A stretch of DNA of 64,000 nucleotides, from contig JAEUNY010000054.1 in assembly GCA_016791005.1 (NCBI GenBank), forward strand, positions 1 to 64,000, read 5' to 3'. The notes under the pieces were generated by a model. It did not search any database. It saw only the letters and a list, made by a program, of their open reading frames with translations, and was not told the DNA's origin. This DNA is from Zoogloeaceae bacterium (lineage in GTDB: Bacteria; Pseudomonadota; Gammaproteobacteria; Burkholderiales; Rhodocyclaceae). Of this stretch, positions 42,869 to 53,761 are shown piece by piece. Every line of letters starts with the position of its first letter. The first letter of the stretch is position 1. The translations under genes and the position numbers were made by a program.

Positions 42869-45634
42869 ATGCCGGCCGCCCAACTCGCAACTCCAATTCA
42901 CCAGGGATTCCACGCAGCGCGCCGTGGCGGGGTCGCCGTGTATGGCGTCATCGTGGCCATCGGCATCGCCCTGGCCGTCTTGGTCCACCTGCGCCTGGAA
43001 CGGGACTTGGGCGGCGAGAAGGAGAACTTCCGGCAGGAAGCCCATGAACGCGCCCTCATCACCAAGGCAGGAATCGAATCCCGCATCGCCCTCGTTTACC
43101 AGGGCATCCGCACCATGGCGCGCCTGCCGGGCGTGCGGGGGATCGATCGCTACGCGCGGAATTTCGACACCAACGCCCGCGCCACCGTCCAGGAGCTCTA
43201 CAACAATCTTGCCAGCGGCGTGGCGATGTCGGAGGTCTACATCGTTCCCGACGGCATGGACCCTGATCGCATCGACCCTGTCACCGGGGAGCCGGAGGCC
43301 CCCGTCGTCACCTTCGACGAATTGATCATCGGGCGCCACGCCGAGCCGGCGTCCCATGCGGCGGATGACAAGAACCAGCTCCCCGAGGAGGAAATCTACG
43401 AATACCGCCTGATGAAGCGCCAACTGGCCACCCTTGGGCAAAAGTATTCCACCGAAGATCGAATCTCGGGCCTGGCTTACCCCCTGATCACCGGGCCGGA
43501 AGTCATCACCTGCGACAACTCCCGCTATCGCCCGAGCCGCCCGGACGACAAGGATCGTTCCGGGTTGGTCCTTTCGGTGCCCTTCTTCGGACCCGACGGC
43601 CGCTTCCGTGGGCAAGTCTCGGCGGTTCTCCTCACACCGGTGCTGCAGGAGATGGTCGGCCATCCCGGCTATGCCCTCCACCATGCCGGCCATGCCTACC
43701 TGGCGTCCGGCTCCGCCACTGGCCCCGCGCCGGACCTCGACGAACACATCCGCGCAAACCGCCCCGACCCCTCGCGCATCTATTCGGAAGTCATCCGCCT
43801 CGACATTCAGGACATCGACGGGCCTTGGACTCTGTGGACCAGCGAAGCGGACTCCGCCTTTTTCGAGCGGCCCGGCGTAACCGGTGCCCGCACGGCCGCC
43901 GATCTGGGCTACGGATTGATTGCCGCCCTGACCGCCTTCGCCTGCATGGCCTACGCACACTTTGGCCGCCGCCGGCAAAGACTGGCAGCCCAGGCCCAGG
44001 ACCTTGAGCGTCAGGTCGCCGAGCGCACCGCTGCGCTGGTGGAAAGCCGCGACGCCGCCGAAGCGGCGAACCGGGCCAAGTCCCAGTTTCTCGCCAACAT
44101 GAGCCACGAGATCCGCACACCCATGAACGGCGTGCTCGGCATGCTGGATCTCCTGAGCGACACCGCCCTGGATGCAGAACAGAAGGAATACGCCCAGACG
44201 GCTTACGGCTCCGCCCAGGCGCTGCTGGGCATCCTCAACGACATCCTGGATTTTTCCAAGATCGAGGCCCATCGGCTCGAACTCGAATCCCTGCCCCTGG
44301 ACATTCGCCATCTCACCGAGGACGTCTGCGCCCTGCTCGCCGAACAAGCCCACAGCAAGGATCTGGAGCTGATTTGCCACGTCGCCGACGAAGTCCCCGC
44401 GGAGATCTTTGGCGACCCGACCCGGCTGCGGCAGATCATCACCAATCTGGTGGGCAACGCGGTCAAGTTCACTGAGGCCGGCGAAGTGGAGGTCCGGGTC
44501 GGAGCCACCCCGGGGACAACTGGCGACCGCGCCCGCATCCGCGTCGCGATTCGGGATACCGGCATCGGCATCGCCCCGGAAGTCCAGGCGCGACTATTCA
44601 ACGCCTTTCAGCAGGCCGACGGCTCCATCACCCGACGCTTTGGCGGAACCGGCCTCGGGCTGTGCATCAGCGAACGGCTCGTCACCCTCATGGGCGGCAA
44701 GATCGAGGTGGAGAGCCAACCCGGCAAAGGCAGCACCTTCTCATTCGAGATCCCCTTCGAAGTGCCCGCCGAGACCTTGGCGGATCGTCCGCGACCCTCC
44801 CTCGCGGGCGCGAAGGTGCTGGTGGTGGACGACAACACCACCAACCGGAAGGTCTTCAGCCACTATCTTGATCTCTGGGGCGCCCATCACGACGAAGCCG
44901 AAGACGGGCCCGCGGCGTTGGCCCTGCTGCGGGCCGCCGCGGCCGCCGGAGCGCCCTTCCAACTCGCGCTCCTCGATTTCAACATGCCGCAAATGGACGG
45001 GGTGAGCCTGTCGCGTGCCATGGAGGATGACCCGGCCCTGCGCGGCATCGTGCGCATTCTCCTGAGTTCTTCCGGGCGCCTGCCTGCCGCCGAAGTTACC
45101 GCGGCGGGGATCGCCCGCTGTCTGCTCAAACCCGCCCGTAAAGCCGATCTCCTGGAATCCATCGAGGACGCCCTGCGACGGAGTCGCGAGCGCCCGGCAC
45201 CGCGCCCGGCCACTCCCCGGGGATCCGCCGCGGCCGATTTCGGTGGCGCCACGGTCCTGCTCGTGGAGGATCACCCGGTGAACCAGACCGTGGCCCTCGC
45301 CATGCTCGGGGCCGTAAACACCGAGGTCACCGTGGCGGCCAATGGCAAGGAAGCCCTCGACCGGCTGGAAGAGCAGCCCTTCGATCTGGTGCTGATGGAC
45401 TGCCAGATGCCGGTGATGGACGGATTCGAAGCCACCCAGCGCCTGCGTGAGCGGGAACGGGCGGCCGGCCGGCCGCGCCAGGTCGTGGTGGCCCTGACCG
45501 CCAACTCCATGAAAGGCGACGAAGAGCGATGCCGTGCCGCCGGCATGGACGACTACCTCGCCAAGCCCCTGCAGCGGGACGCCCTCGCGGCGACCCTCGC
45601 CCGCTGGCTGCTCCATCGCACTTCCCACGCCTGA
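42869..45634 (+). CDS. Hybrid sensor histidine kinase with two receiver domains
   Basis: A protein of about 921 residues. A membrane span ([17 protein letters not shown]) is followed by an extracytoplasmic sensor domain of about 300 residues, a second span ([17 protein letters not shown]), then HisKA with His413 ([13 protein letters not shown]), HATPase ([32 protein letters not shown]) and two receiver domains, with phospho-acceptors Asp703 ([13 protein letters not shown]) and Asp844 ([13 protein letters not shown]). There is no HPt domain or output domain, so signalling needs a separate phosphotransfer protein. An earlier ATG at 42818 is possible. The signal sensed is unknown. Confidence 0.93.
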   Translation: MPAAQLATPIHQGFHAARRGGVAVYGVIVAIGIALAVLVHLRLERDLGGEKENFRQEAHERALITKAGIESRIALVYQGIRTMARLPGVRGIDRYARNFDTNARATVQELYNNLASGVAMSEVYIVPDGMDPDRIDPVTGEPEAPVVTFDELIIGRHAEPASHAADDKNQLPEEEIYEYRLMKRQLATLGQKYSTEDRISGLAYPLITGPEVITCDNSRYRPSRPDDKDRSGLVLSVPFFGPDGRFRGQVSAVLLTPVLQEMVGHPGYALHHAGHAYLASGSATGPAPDLDEHIRANRPDPSRIYSEVIRLDIQDIDGPWTLWTSEADSAFFERPGVTGARTAADLGYGLIAALTAFACMAYAHFGRRRQRLAAQAQDLERQVAERTAALVESRDAAEAANRAKSQFLANMSHEIRTPMNGVLGMLDLLSDTALDAEQKEYAQTAYGSAQALLGILNDILDFSKIEAHRLELESLPLDIRHLTEDVCALLAEQAHSKDLELICHVADEVPAEIFGDPTRLRQIITNLVGNAVKFTEAGEVEVRVGATPGTTGDRARIRVAIRDTGIGIAPEVQARLFNAFQQADGSITRRFGGTGLGLCISERLVTLMGGKIEVESQPGKGSTFSFEIPFEVPAETLADRPRPSLAGAKVLVVDDNTTNRKVFSHYLDLWGAHHDEAEDGPAALALLRAAAAAGAPFQLALLDFNMPQMDGVSLSRAMEDDPALRGIVRILLSSSGRLPAAEVTAAGIARCLLKPARKADLLESIEDALRRSRERPAPRPATPRGSAAADFGGATVLLVEDHPVNQTVALAMLGAVNTEVTVAANGKEALDRLEEQPFDLVLMDCQMPVMDGFEATQRLRERERAAGRPRQVVVALTANSMKGDEERCRAAGMDDYLAKPLQRDALAATLARWLLHRTSHA

Positions 45635-45684
45635 CCCCGTTCTGCGGGGCCGGCGCATTCATCAGCCTCTGCTAAAATTCCCAG

Positions 45685-46062
45685 ATGCGTCGGGAAAACC
45701 GTTCCTTCATCGCCGTGCTTCGCCTCGCCTGTCTGGCGATGCTGCTGAGCACCCTGGCGCCGGCGGTCTCGGGGTGGCTGGCGGCTGCCCAGGCCGGGCC
45801 AGGATGGGACGACGTCTGCATCAGCCCCGGCCCCAAGGGCGGCAGCCCGGACCGCCCCGGCGCCCCCGCCCACCTGACCCACTGCCCGTATTGCCTGCCC
45901 CACGGAGGCGCCTGGGCGCCTCCGCCCCCGGCGACCGCCCTTCTGACTCCGGGCACCATCGTCCGGGAAGTTCCCCCGCTATTCCTTCAGGGACCGCGTC
46001 CGCGCCTGGCGTGGATTGCCGCCCAGCCCCGAGCCCCGCCGCCGACTGGCGTTTCCGCCTGA
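45685..46062 (+). CDS. DUF2946 family protein
   Basis: A protein of 125 residues with an N-terminal hydrophobic segment (VLRLACLAMLLSTLAPAVSG) and the HCPYC cysteine/histidine motif typical of DUF2946, followed by a proline-rich tail. The family is often found next to TonB-dependent receptors and other metal-related genes, which fits the neighbour. There is no ribosome site, but TAAAAT ends only six bases before the ATG, so a leaderless transcript is conceivable. A metal-binding role is inferred from context only. Confidence 0.85.
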   Translation: MRRENRSFIAVLRLACLAMLLSTLAPAVSGWLAAAQAGPGWDDVCISPGPKGGSPDRPGAPAHLTHCPYCLPHGGAWAPPPPATALLTPGTIVREVPPLFLQGPRPRLAWIAAQPRAPPPTGVSA

Positions 46063-46084
46063 TCGACGCACCGACCCACACCCG

Positions 46085-46120
46085 CCGGTGATCCCGGGGC
46101 TTTTTTGCCCGGGATTCCGG
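46085..46120 (+). repeat. Imperfect inverted repeat between the DUF2946 and TonB receptor genes
   Basis: CCGG-TG-ATCCCGGGGC, TTTTTT loop, GCCCGGGAT-T-CCGG. It can form a strong hairpin in the RNA. No T-run follows it, so it is not a normal terminator; it may protect mRNA or attenuate receptor expression. Confidence 0.5.
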
Positions 46121-46196
46121 TAGGTCGCGGTCGGTTCCCTGCTCGCCCGCGTGGGCCACCACGGCCGTGCCCGCTCGGCACCCTGAAGGAATCACC

Positions 46197-48290
46197 ATGT
46201 CCTGTCGCTCGACCCTCCTCGCCACCGCCATGTCCACACTCCCCCTGGGCGCCTGGGCGGACGAGACCCCGACCCTTCCGCCCGTTTCCGTCACCGCACC
46301 GCTGCCCGTCGATGAGACGGCCATCCGCAAGCCCGCGAGCGGAGACGCCGCGCGGCTCCTAGAAACCGAACCCGCCGTGAGCCTGAACGGCGCCGGCGGC
46401 ATCTCCAGCTTGCCCGCCCTGCGGGGGCTGGCCGACGACCGGGTGAAGATCCGCGTCGATGGCCTGGAACTCACCTCCGCCTGCGCCAACCACATGAACG
46501 CCCCCCTGTCCTACGTCGCGCCGCTGTCGGTCGCCCGCATCGACGTCCTGGCCGGCCTGGTGCCGGTGAGCGCCGGAGGCGACAGCATCGCCGGCACCCT
46601 GGAGGTCCAGTCCCGCGCCCCGATCTATGCCGCGCCCGGAGAGGGGCAGCGGCAGGAAGGCCAGCTCGATCTGGCCCTGCGTTCCAACGGGCGGGGATTC
46701 GGCGCGGGCGCGTCGGCCAGCGTGGCTAGCGAGAACTTCAGCCTCGGCCTCGAAGGCAGCATCGACCACGCCGAAAGCTACCGGGACGGCCACGGCGACA
46801 CGGTGCTCGACACCCTCTACCGCACCACCCGCCAGGCGCTGACCGCCGCCGCCCGGGGGGATGGCCAGGAAGTCATCCTCCGCCTCACCCGCCAGACCGT
46901 GCCCTACCAGGGCTTCCCCAACCAGTACATGGACATGACCGGGAATGACGCCCTCGGCGCCAGTCTGGGCTACGCCGGCGCCTTCGCCTGGGGCCGCCTC
47001 GCCGCCCGCCTCTACTGGCAGCACACCGCCCACGAAATGGGGTTCTTCAGTGACGAGAAGACCGGGATGATGCCCATGCTCACCAGCGGGCGGGACGCCG
47101 GCTACACGCTCCAGGCGGAGCTGCCCGTGGCCCCAGGCCACACCCTGCGGGTGGGCCAGGAATTCCACCACACCGCCCTGGATGACCGCTGGCCGCCGGT
47201 GGCGGGCAGCATGATGATGGGGCCTGACACCTACATCAACGTGAATGACGGCCGCCGCTCCCGCCTCGCCCTCTACAGCGAGTGGGACGCCCAATGGGAC
47301 GCCCGCTGGTCCACCCAGATCGGCCTGCGGGGCGAGAAGGTGCGCAGCGACACCAGCAATGTCCGGGCCTACAACCCCATGGGCGGGATGATGAACCCTG
47401 ATGCCGCCGCCGCGACCGCCTTCAACACCCAGGACCACAGCCGCTCCGACGACAATCTGGACCTCACCGCCGTGGCTCGCTACGCCCCCACGAACGCTGC
47501 CCGCTACGAGTTCGGCTACGCCCGCCAGACCCGCTCCCCCAATCTCTACGAGCGCTATTCCTGGGGCCGGGGCACCATGGCGACGATGATGATCGGCTGG
47601 TACGGCGACGCCAACGGCTACGTGGGCAACCCAGACCTCAAGCCCGAGGTGGCCCACAAGCTCGCCGCCAGCGCCGCCTGGGGCCGACCCGAGAGTGGGG
47701 AATTCAAGCTCAGCCCCCACCTCACCTACGTCGAGCACTTCATCGACGCCGACGTGATCGGCAGCTTCCAGCCCTTCAACCGGCCCGGGGAAACCCGCGC
47801 CAAGCTCCAATTCGCCAACCACGACGCCCGACTCTACGGCGTGGAGGCCGAGTGGCGCCTGCCCGTGTGGCAGGGGGCTACGAGCGACACCACGTTCACC
47901 GGCAACCTTTCGTGGCTGCGGGGGCGACGCACCGACGGCGGCGACCTCTATCACATCATGCCGCCCCGGGCGCTGCTGGCCCTGGAGCACACCCAGGCGG
48001 CTTGGCGCCACCTGCTGGAATGGGAACTGGTGGCGGGCAAGCGCCGGGTGGATGAGCAGCGCCATGAACCCACGACAGGTGGCTACGGGCTGGTGCACTT
48101 CTCCAGCCAATACCACTGGTCCCCCAAGGTCCGCCTGACTCTGGCGGTGCGTAACCTCTTCGACAAGGACTACGACCTGCCCCTGGGGGGCGTGAACATC
48201 GCGGCCTACAAGTCCGGCGTCACCAGCGGGCTGGAATCCGTTGCGGGCTCCGGCCGGGCCGTGAGCGCGGGGATCACCCTCAAGTTCTGA
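46197..48290 (+). CDS. TonB-dependent copper receptor (OprC/NosA-like)
   Basis: A protein of about 697 residues. A signal peptide leads into a plug domain (SLPALRGLADDRVKIRVDGLEL) and a beta-barrel ending in GITLKF with a terminal Phe. Cys96 and Met100 form a CxxxM motif (ACANHM) and His279/Met281 an HxM motif, the ligand set described for copper in OprC. Several methionine clusters (TGMMPML, GSMMMGP, NPMGGMMN, TMATMMIG) support copper handling in the outer membrane. The ATG at 46197 has GAAGGA upstream. The DUF2946 gene precedes it. Confidence 0.92.
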   Translation: MSCRSTLLATAMSTLPLGAWADETPTLPPVSVTAPLPVDETAIRKPASGDAARLLETEPAVSLNGAGGISSLPALRGLADDRVKIRVDGLELTSACANHMNAPLSYVAPLSVARIDVLAGLVPVSAGGDSIAGTLEVQSRAPIYAAPGEGQRQEGQLDLALRSNGRGFGAGASASVASENFSLGLEGSIDHAESYRDGHGDTVLDTLYRTTRQALTAAARGDGQEVILRLTRQTVPYQGFPNQYMDMTGNDALGASLGYAGAFAWGRLAARLYWQHTAHEMGFFSDEKTGMMPMLTSGRDAGYTLQAELPVAPGHTLRVGQEFHHTALDDRWPPVAGSMMMGPDTYINVNDGRRSRLALYSEWDAQWDARWSTQIGLRGEKVRSDTSNVRAYNPMGGMMNPDAAAATAFNTQDHSRSDDNLDLTAVARYAPTNAARYEFGYARQTRSPNLYERYSWGRGTMATMMIGWYGDANGYVGNPDLKPEVAHKLAASAAWGRPESGEFKLSPHLTYVEHFIDADVIGSFQPFNRPGETRAKLQFANHDARLYGVEAEWRLPVWQGATSDTTFTGNLSWLRGRRTDGGDLYHIMPPRALLALEHTQAAWRHLLEWELVAGKRRVDEQRHEPTTGGYGLVHFSSQYHWSPKVRLTLAVRNLFDKDYDLPLGGVNIAAYKSGVTSGLESVAGSGRAVSAGITLKF

Positions 48291-48311
48291 GGCAGCCCCC
48301 GCCCGGCGTCC

Positions 48312-49856
48312 TCAGCGGCGGCGGCTGCCGCCGCCGAGGATGGACCCCAGCACCCCGCGCATGATCTCGCGGCCCACCGAGGAGGCCATGGTGCGCACAA
48401 CAGTCTTGGCGGCGGTCTGCACCAAACCGTCGTGCTGGCCGCCCCGGGGGCCGGTACGGCCGAAGAGGATGGAGCCCAGCGCGCCATCGAGGAAGCCGCC
48501 GCCGGCGTCCCCCGCCGGCCCGGCGGGAGCTGGCGCGCCTCGGCCCGCCGGCGCGGCGTCCTGCGCCGTTTGGCCGCCGGGCACCGCCGCCTTGAGTTTT
48601 TCGTAGGCCGACTCCCGATCCAGCACTTGCTCGTAGTGGCCATAGATCACCGAGCCCTGGATCGCCGCGCTGCGCTCCTGGGGCGTGAGGGGCCCCAGCC
48701 GGGAGCCGGGCGCGACGATGAAGGCCCGCTCCACCACCCCCGGCCGCCCCTTCTCGTCGAGGAAGGACACCAGTGCCTCCCCCACCCCGAGTTCGAGGAT
48801 CGCGGTGGCGGCGTCGAAGGCCGGGTTGGCCCGCATGGTCTCCGCCGCCGTCTTGACCGCCTTCTGGTCCCGGGGCGTGAAGGCCCGCAGGGCGTGCTGC
48901 ACCCGGTTGCCAAGCTGGCCCAGCACCGTGTCCGGCACATCCAGCGGGTTCTGGGTGACGAAATACACCCCCACGGCCTTGGAGCGGATCAACCGCACCA
49001 CCTGCTCGATCTTCTCCAGCAGGGCCTGGGGCGCATCGTTGAAGAGCAGGTGCGCCTCGTCGAAGAAGAACACCATTTTGGGCTTCTCGACATCCCCCAC
49101 CTCGGGCAGCTGCTCGAAGAGCTCGGAGAGCAGCCAGAGGAGGAAAGTGGAGTAGAGCTTGGGCGAGTTGTAGAGCTTGTCGGCGGCGAGGATGTTGATG
49201 ACCCCCCGCCCATCGCCGTCGGTCTGCATCAAGTCGGCGATGTCGAGCATGGGCTCGCCGAAAAATTTGTCGCCGCCCTGCTGCTCCAGGCCCAGCAGCC
49301 CACGCTGGATGGCGCCGATGGAGGCCGCCGAGATGTTGCCGTATTCGGTGGTAAAGGACTTGGCGTTGTCCCCCACGAACTGGATCATCGCCCGCAGGTC
49401 CTTGAGATCCAGCAGCAAGAGGCCGTTGTCGTCGGCGATCTTGAACACCAGGGTCAGCACCCCGGCCTGGGTATCGTTGAGATTCAGGAGCCGCGCCAGG
49501 AGCAGCGGCCCCATGTCGGAAACGGTGGCCCGCACCGGGTGCCCCGCCTCGCCGAAGACATCCCAGAACACCGCCGTGTTGGCCTGGGGAGTGAATTCGG
49601 TGATGCCGATGGCTTCCAGCCGCTTCATGAGCTTGTCCGAGGAGCCCCCGGCGGCGCCGATGCCGGAGAGATCCCCCTTCACGTCGGCCATGAACACCGG
49701 CACCCCGATGCTCGCGAAGGACTCGGCCATTCGCTGCAGGGTCACCGTCTTGCCGGTGCCCGTGGCGCCGGTGATGAGGCCGTGCCGGTTGGCGAGCGCA
49801 GGCAGCAGGAGGATGTCCAGGTCTTTGGTCTTGGCGATGAGGAGCGGTGCGGTCAT
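48312..49856 (-). CDS. yjgR: HerA-like ATPase, DUF853 family (YjgR)
   Basis: A protein of about 514 residues. Walker A is [13 protein letters not shown] (residues ~34-46) and Walker B is [34 protein letters not shown] and [32 protein letters not shown] match YjgR. The C-terminus is Gly/Ala-rich and positively charged. Family members resemble HerA DNA translocases, but their role is unproven. The ATG at 49856 is used. It converges with the copper receptor gene. Confidence 0.93.
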   Translation of the reverse strand: MTAPLLIAKTKDLDILLLPALANRHGLITGATGTGKTVTLQRMAESFASIGVPVFMADVKGDLSGIGAAGGSSDKLMKRLEAIGITEFTPQANTAVFWDVFGEAGHPVRATVSDMGPLLLARLLNLNDTQAGVLTLVFKIADDNGLLLLDLKDLRAMIQFVGDNAKSFTTEYGNISAASIGAIQRGLLGLEQQGGDKFFGEPMLDIADLMQTDGDGRGVINILAADKLYNSPKLYSTFLLWLLSELFEQLPEVGDVEKPKMVFFFDEAHLLFNDAPQALLEKIEQVVRLIRSKAVGVYFVTQNPLDVPDTVLGQLGNRVQHALRAFTPRDQKAVKTAAETMRANPAFDAATAILELGVGEALVSFLDEKGRPGVVERAFIVAPGSRLGPLTPQERSAAIQGSVIYGHYEQVLDRESAYEKLKAAVPGGQTAQDAAPAGRGAPAPAGPAGDAGGGFLDGALGSILFGRTGPRGGQHDGLVQTAAKTVVRTMASSVGREIMRGVLGSILGGGSRRR

Positions 49857-49963
49857 GAGCGTCGTCTCGGGTCGGGCAAACAATGGCCGAAGGATACGCC
49901 ACGGCGCAGCGGGATGGGACGCCCCCGAGGGGCCGAGCCCCTTGCGGGCCCGGCCTCCAGAGG

Positions 49964-50269
49964 TCAGGCAAACGCTTCCTCGGCGGCGACGGGGTCATCG
50001 CGCACGACGACCGTATCGGCCACCGGCGTGATCTCGTCCGCGCTCATGCACACCCGGCGGGCATGCTCGCGGATCGCGGCCTCGTCGGTGGCCTGGTAGA
50101 TGCACACCGTGCCCAGACGCCCATCCGGCTCATTGACCACATAGCTGCGGATCCAGCGCACCTGATCGGGCATTTCTTCGTTCCCGACTCGGGCGGAAAC
50201 ACTCGCGGTCACGGACAGTTCGCTCGCGTCCCGCCAATTGCTCTTGCGACGAATGACAAAGGTTTTCAT
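49964..50269 (-). CDS. DUF4242 (SCO4226-like) small protein
   Basis: A protein of 101 residues matching DUF4242 in [23 protein letters not shown] and [20 protein letters not shown]. The family has a ferredoxin-like fold, and one member was reported to bind nickel; in most bacteria the function is unknown. There is no signal peptide. It is divergent from the winged-helix/TPR regulator gene. Confidence 0.9.
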   Translation of the reverse strand: MKTFVIRRKSNWRDASELSVTASVSARVGNEEMPDQVRWIRSYVVNEPDGRLGTVCIYQATDEAAIREHARRVCMSADEITPVADTVVVRDDPVAAEEAFA

Positions 50270-50454
50270 GATGGTTCTCCTGAAGTTGTGATGGGGGCCG
50301 CCGCTTGCCGCGCCGACCGTCCGTGACCAGTAAGGGTTGGGTCTTTGGACGCCTCCAGATTGCGCCCGGGGCCTCCGGGAGTCCTTTCCGCCGCCTGATC
50401 AAGTTCTTATCATTTCCACGTAAGCCTTTTGGCATTCCCACACCGGCCCCGACC

Positions 50455-52224
50455 ATGACCTCGCACCTCCACCGCTTCGCGTCTTTTGAACTCGATCGCG
50501 ATGGTCGCGCGCTGCGTCTCGACGGCCGGGAAATCCCCCTTCAGCCCCGGGTGTTCGACCTCCTGCTCTACCTCGTGGAACACCAGGATCGGGTGGTGAG
50601 CAAGGAGGAGTTACTCGACGCCCTGTGGCCCGGCGTGGTGGTAACGGAGAGTTCGCTGCAGCGGGCGGTGAGCCTTGCCCGCGCCGCCCTCCAGCAAGGC
50701 GGCCTCGGTGAGGCGCTGCGCAATTACGCGCGGCGGGGGTATCGGTTCGTCGCGGAGTCCGCCCCCCCGGCCTGCAGCGGCGAACCGTCGGCCTCTGCGC
50801 TCGCCCTTGCCGAACAGGTCTATGCGAACCAGCAATGGCAAGCGGCGGTCGAGGCCTTCGCTCGGGCGGACCGTGAAAGCCCCCTCTCCGCCGCCTGTCT
50901 GGAGCGCTGGGCCACCGCCGCCCAATGCGCGGGGGATCTCGCGGCGGCCACATCGCCGCTGGAGCGCGCGGCGGTGGCCTATTCCAGCCTGGGTGACCAT
51001 CTCTCCGCCGCCCGGGTCACCATTGGCCTGGCCCGCCTGCAGATCGAGTCCCTCGATGCCGCCGTCGCCCAGGGCTGCCTGCGCCGGGCGGGGCGGTTGC
51101 TCGCCGGCGTGCCTCGCGGCGAACTGCATGGCTTCCTGGCCTGGATGAGTGCCCGCCTCCATCTCTACCAAGGGAATCTGGAAGAGGCCCGCCGCTGCGC
51201 GGAGGAAGCGCGGGCCATTGGCCACGAGCTGGGCAACGCCGATATCGAATCCATGGGGCTGGTGCTGACCGGCATCGCCCTGCAGGGTGGGGGGGATGCC
51301 CCCGCCGGCATCGCCCTGCAGGATGAAGCCGCCGCGGCGGTCCTCGCGGGAGATGTCTCGCCCCTGGTGGGAGGCATCGTGTACTGCGGGGTGATTTCCA
51401 GTTGCTGCAACGCCGAGGATTGGCAGCGGGCCGAGCAATGGACCGAGAGCTTCACCGGCTGGTGCGCGCGGACCCGCATCGATACCTTTGCCGGCGCCTG
51501 CCACATCCATCGGGCGGAGGTCTTCGCCATGGGCGGCAGGCTCGCCGAAGCCCAGGAGGCCATCACCCGCGCCGATCCCCTCATCCGGGTGGGCGCACCC
51601 TGGGCCCTGGGGGACGCCTATCGCCTGATGGGCGACGTCCACCTCGCCCGTGGCCAGGACGACGCGGCGGAACAGTGCTTTCTCCACGCCTACCAGCACG
51701 GCGGGGATCCCTACCCGGGCTACGCCCTCCTGCTCCACCAACGCGGGCGGGGCGACGAAGCGGTGCGGGGCCTCACCCGAGCCGCCAGCCTGACCCACTG
51801 GGTGGCCAGCGAACGGCGCAGCCGCTACCTCGCCCACGCCGCGCAGATCGCGAGCCTGAACCGGGATCTCGAGCAGGCCGAGGCCCTCCTCGCGGACCTG
51901 GACCGCAACACCAAGGCCTGGGAAGCGGGCGCCGTGGCCGGGCAGGTCGAGCGCGCCCGGGGGGAGTGGCGGTGGGCGCGGGGCGAGGCGGACACCGCCC
52001 TCGCCCACTTCATCCGCGCGGCGGACATCCTGCGCCAGCGGCGCGCCATCCTGGAGGCTGCCCAGGGCCGCCTGCGGCTCGCCGAAATCCTGAGCCTGCG
52101 GGGCGACCGGGCAGCGGCGGAGCTAGAACTTCGCGCCGCCGAAGCCGCCTTCGAGGCAGCGGGGGCCATGGGCTATCTGGCCCGGTGCCAGGCACTGCGC
52201 CTCGGGAGCCCCGGGAATACCTAA
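50455..52224 (+). CDS. Winged-helix (OmpR/PhoB-type) regulator with TPR-like region
   Basis: A protein of about 589 residues. The N-terminal ~100 form a transcriptional regulatory C-terminal-type winged helix (LDGREIPLQPRVFDLLLYLV; KEELLDALWPGVVVTESSLQRAVSLAR; RRGYRFVAES), as in CadC-like one-component regulators. The rest is a helical solenoid with repeated AE-----A-A------ patterns (TPR/MalT-like). There is no receiver domain or membrane span. The ATG at 50455 is preferred over upstream in-frame codons. Targets are unknown; the divergent DUF4242 gene is one candidate. Confidence 0.9.
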   Translation: MTSHLHRFASFELDRDGRALRLDGREIPLQPRVFDLLLYLVEHQDRVVSKEELLDALWPGVVVTESSLQRAVSLARAALQQGGLGEALRNYARRGYRFVAESAPPACSGEPSASALALAEQVYANQQWQAAVEAFARADRESPLSAACLERWATAAQCAGDLAAATSPLERAAVAYSSLGDHLSAARVTIGLARLQIESLDAAVAQGCLRRAGRLLAGVPRGELHGFLAWMSARLHLYQGNLEEARRCAEEARAIGHELGNADIESMGLVLTGIALQGGGDAPAGIALQDEAAAAVLAGDVSPLVGGIVYCGVISSCCNAEDWQRAEQWTESFTGWCARTRIDTFAGACHIHRAEVFAMGGRLAEAQEAITRADPLIRVGAPWALGDAYRLMGDVHLARGQDDAAEQCFLHAYQHGGDPYPGYALLLHQRGRGDEAVRGLTRAASLTHWVASERRSRYLAHAAQIASLNRDLEQAEALLADLDRNTKAWEAGAVAGQVERARGEWRWARGEADTALAHFIRAADILRQRRAILEAAQGRLRLAEILSLRGDRAAAELELRAAEAAFEAAGAMGYLARCQALRLGSPGNT

Positions 52225-52349
52225 AGTCGATCCTGGGGAACTCCGGGGCCGGGTAAAAAACGCTTCGCGCGGCGGACACCCCGGCTATGATTGATGATTA
52301 CCGGTACCATTCCGGGCCGACCTTTTTCAACCCGCCGGAGGACCCCACC

Positions 52350-53045
52350 ATGCGCTCCGAACTTCGCTTGCCCGCCCTCGCCATGGGCTTTGCGGCCGCC
52401 ACCCTGGCCGTCCAGCCCGCCTTCGCGGATTACCGCATCACCTGCGAAAGCAGCAACAGCCGCTACAAGAGTTGCCCGCTGTCCGAGCGAGGCCATGTCA
52501 CCCTCGACCGCCAGCTTTCGTCGGTGCGCTGCACCAAGGGCAAGACCTGGGACTGGAACCGGCGCGAGGTGTGGGTGGACGATGGCTGCCGCGCGACCTT
52601 CAACGTCGCCACCGACCGTTACCGCGACTCCAATCGCAAGGACGATGACAGCAGCGGATCCGCCGCGGCCGTGGCGGCTGGTGTGCTGATCGGCGCGGCC
52701 ATTCTCGGGGCGGTGGCCAGCAACAGCGACTCCGACCACGTCTCCGACGACCGCCATGCCGACCCCGCGTATCTCGGCGGTCGCCACAATTCCTACGTTC
52801 CGGAATGGATGGTGGGCGAGTTCTCCGGCTACAACGAGAAATACAACGCCGACGTGATGTTGCGAATCCGCGACGACGGCCAAGTCACGGCGACCGCCAA
52901 TGGCCGCAGCGTTCACGGCTACATCAGCGAATCCCGCCTCTACGCGGGCAACCAAGCCTTCGACATCGACCGGACCCGGCGGGGCTTCGTGACCTCCCAG
53001 GTGGGCGACCGGAGCAACCAGGTTCGCTACAAGCGGGTCAACTGA
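52350..53045 (+). CDS. Exported DUF3011 domain protein
   Basis: A protein of about 231 residues. Signal peptide to about residue 27 (GFAAATLAVQPAFA). The DUF3011 module follows (YRITCESSNSRYKSCPL ... VRCTKGKTWDWNRREVWVDD then GCRATF), with its conserved Cys and Trp residues. A membrane-like segment comes next (AAAVAAGVLIGAAILGAVAS), then a C-terminal beta-rich domain (GEFSGYNEKYNADVMLRI) that may be lipocalin-like. GGAGG precedes the ATG. The role is unknown. Confidence 0.88.
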   Translation: MRSELRLPALAMGFAAATLAVQPAFADYRITCESSNSRYKSCPLSERGHVTLDRQLSSVRCTKGKTWDWNRREVWVDDGCRATFNVATDRYRDSNRKDDDSSGSAAAVAAGVLIGAAILGAVASNSDSDHVSDDRHADPAYLGGRHNSYVPEWMVGEFSGYNEKYNADVMLRIRDDGQVTATANGRSVHGYISESRLYAGNQAFDIDRTRRGFVTSQVGDRSNQVRYKRVN

Positions 53046-53102
53046 CCCCCCTCTGCCCGGGGGTCACCCCGGGCGGTTCGCCCCACAAAGGCGCGGCCAT
53101 TC

Positions 53103-53567
53103 CTACCGTTTGCAGCGCCTTCCCTCATACTCATATCGAGCCAGCGCATAGTGCTTCCCGTTCCAGCGCAGGACCGGAAAGCAGAAGCCCGGACCGCCCA
53201 CCTCGAGATCGGGCCAGCCCCCTACGCCCTGGGTCTTGAGGAAGGATGGAATTCCGGTTCCGCCGGAAAGAAGCTTCCAAGTGCCATTGGCCTGCTTGCT
53301 GACGAGGCTATACCCTGCGCCGGTCATGCCGTGGCACTCGGTGCCGCCTTCCGAAATCACGACATCTGGAAGCCCGTCGCCATTGATGTCCCTTACCTCA
53401 CTGATCGTGCCTTCCGCGCAGGCGAACCATTTTTTGCCTTTGAGCTGGTAGCCACCCGCTTTGAAAGCTCCCGCGCGGTCGGCGGGCGATAGCTCGATCT
53501 CGGCGCGCACCGCGCTTTGGCTACCCAGCAACAGCGCTGTGATGAGGACGAACGGAACGGGTCGCAT
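53103..53567 (-). CDS. Exported hypothetical protein
   Basis: A protein of 154 residues with a signal peptide (VPFVLITALLLGSQSAVRA). The mature part has a DINGDGLPDVVIS segment, like the calcium-binding FG-GAP/dockerin-type loop (DxNxDGxxD), and four cysteines that could form disulfides. It is probably a small periplasmic or secreted protein. It converges with the DUF3011 gene. Confidence 0.82.
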   Translation of the reverse strand: MRPVPFVLITALLLGSQSAVRAEIELSPADRAGAFKAGGYQLKGKKWFACAEGTISEVRDINGDGLPDVVISEGGTECHGMTGAGYSLVSKQANGTWKLLSGGTGIPSFLKTQGVGGWPDLEVGGPGFCFPVLRWNGKHYALARYEYEGRRCKR

Positions 53568-53761
53568 GGCAGCACCTCCCAGGAATCAGCACGAATCGGC
53601 ACATTTCCTTTGTAGCATCCCTCAGGGCGAATGCCGCGCAGTCTCGAGAAGGCCGCGCCCTCACCCAACCGTGAATTCCTTCGCCCCAATATCACCTCCG
53701 TCGGATGCCACGCTTTTTTCAGGCCGCTACGATCGGGCATCGTGTTGCTCTATCGATTCAA

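Noticed and set aside
46085..46120. Hairpin before the TonB receptor gene as a terminator
   Set aside because: The six T residues form the loop and do not follow the stem, so it lacks the normal terminator layout.
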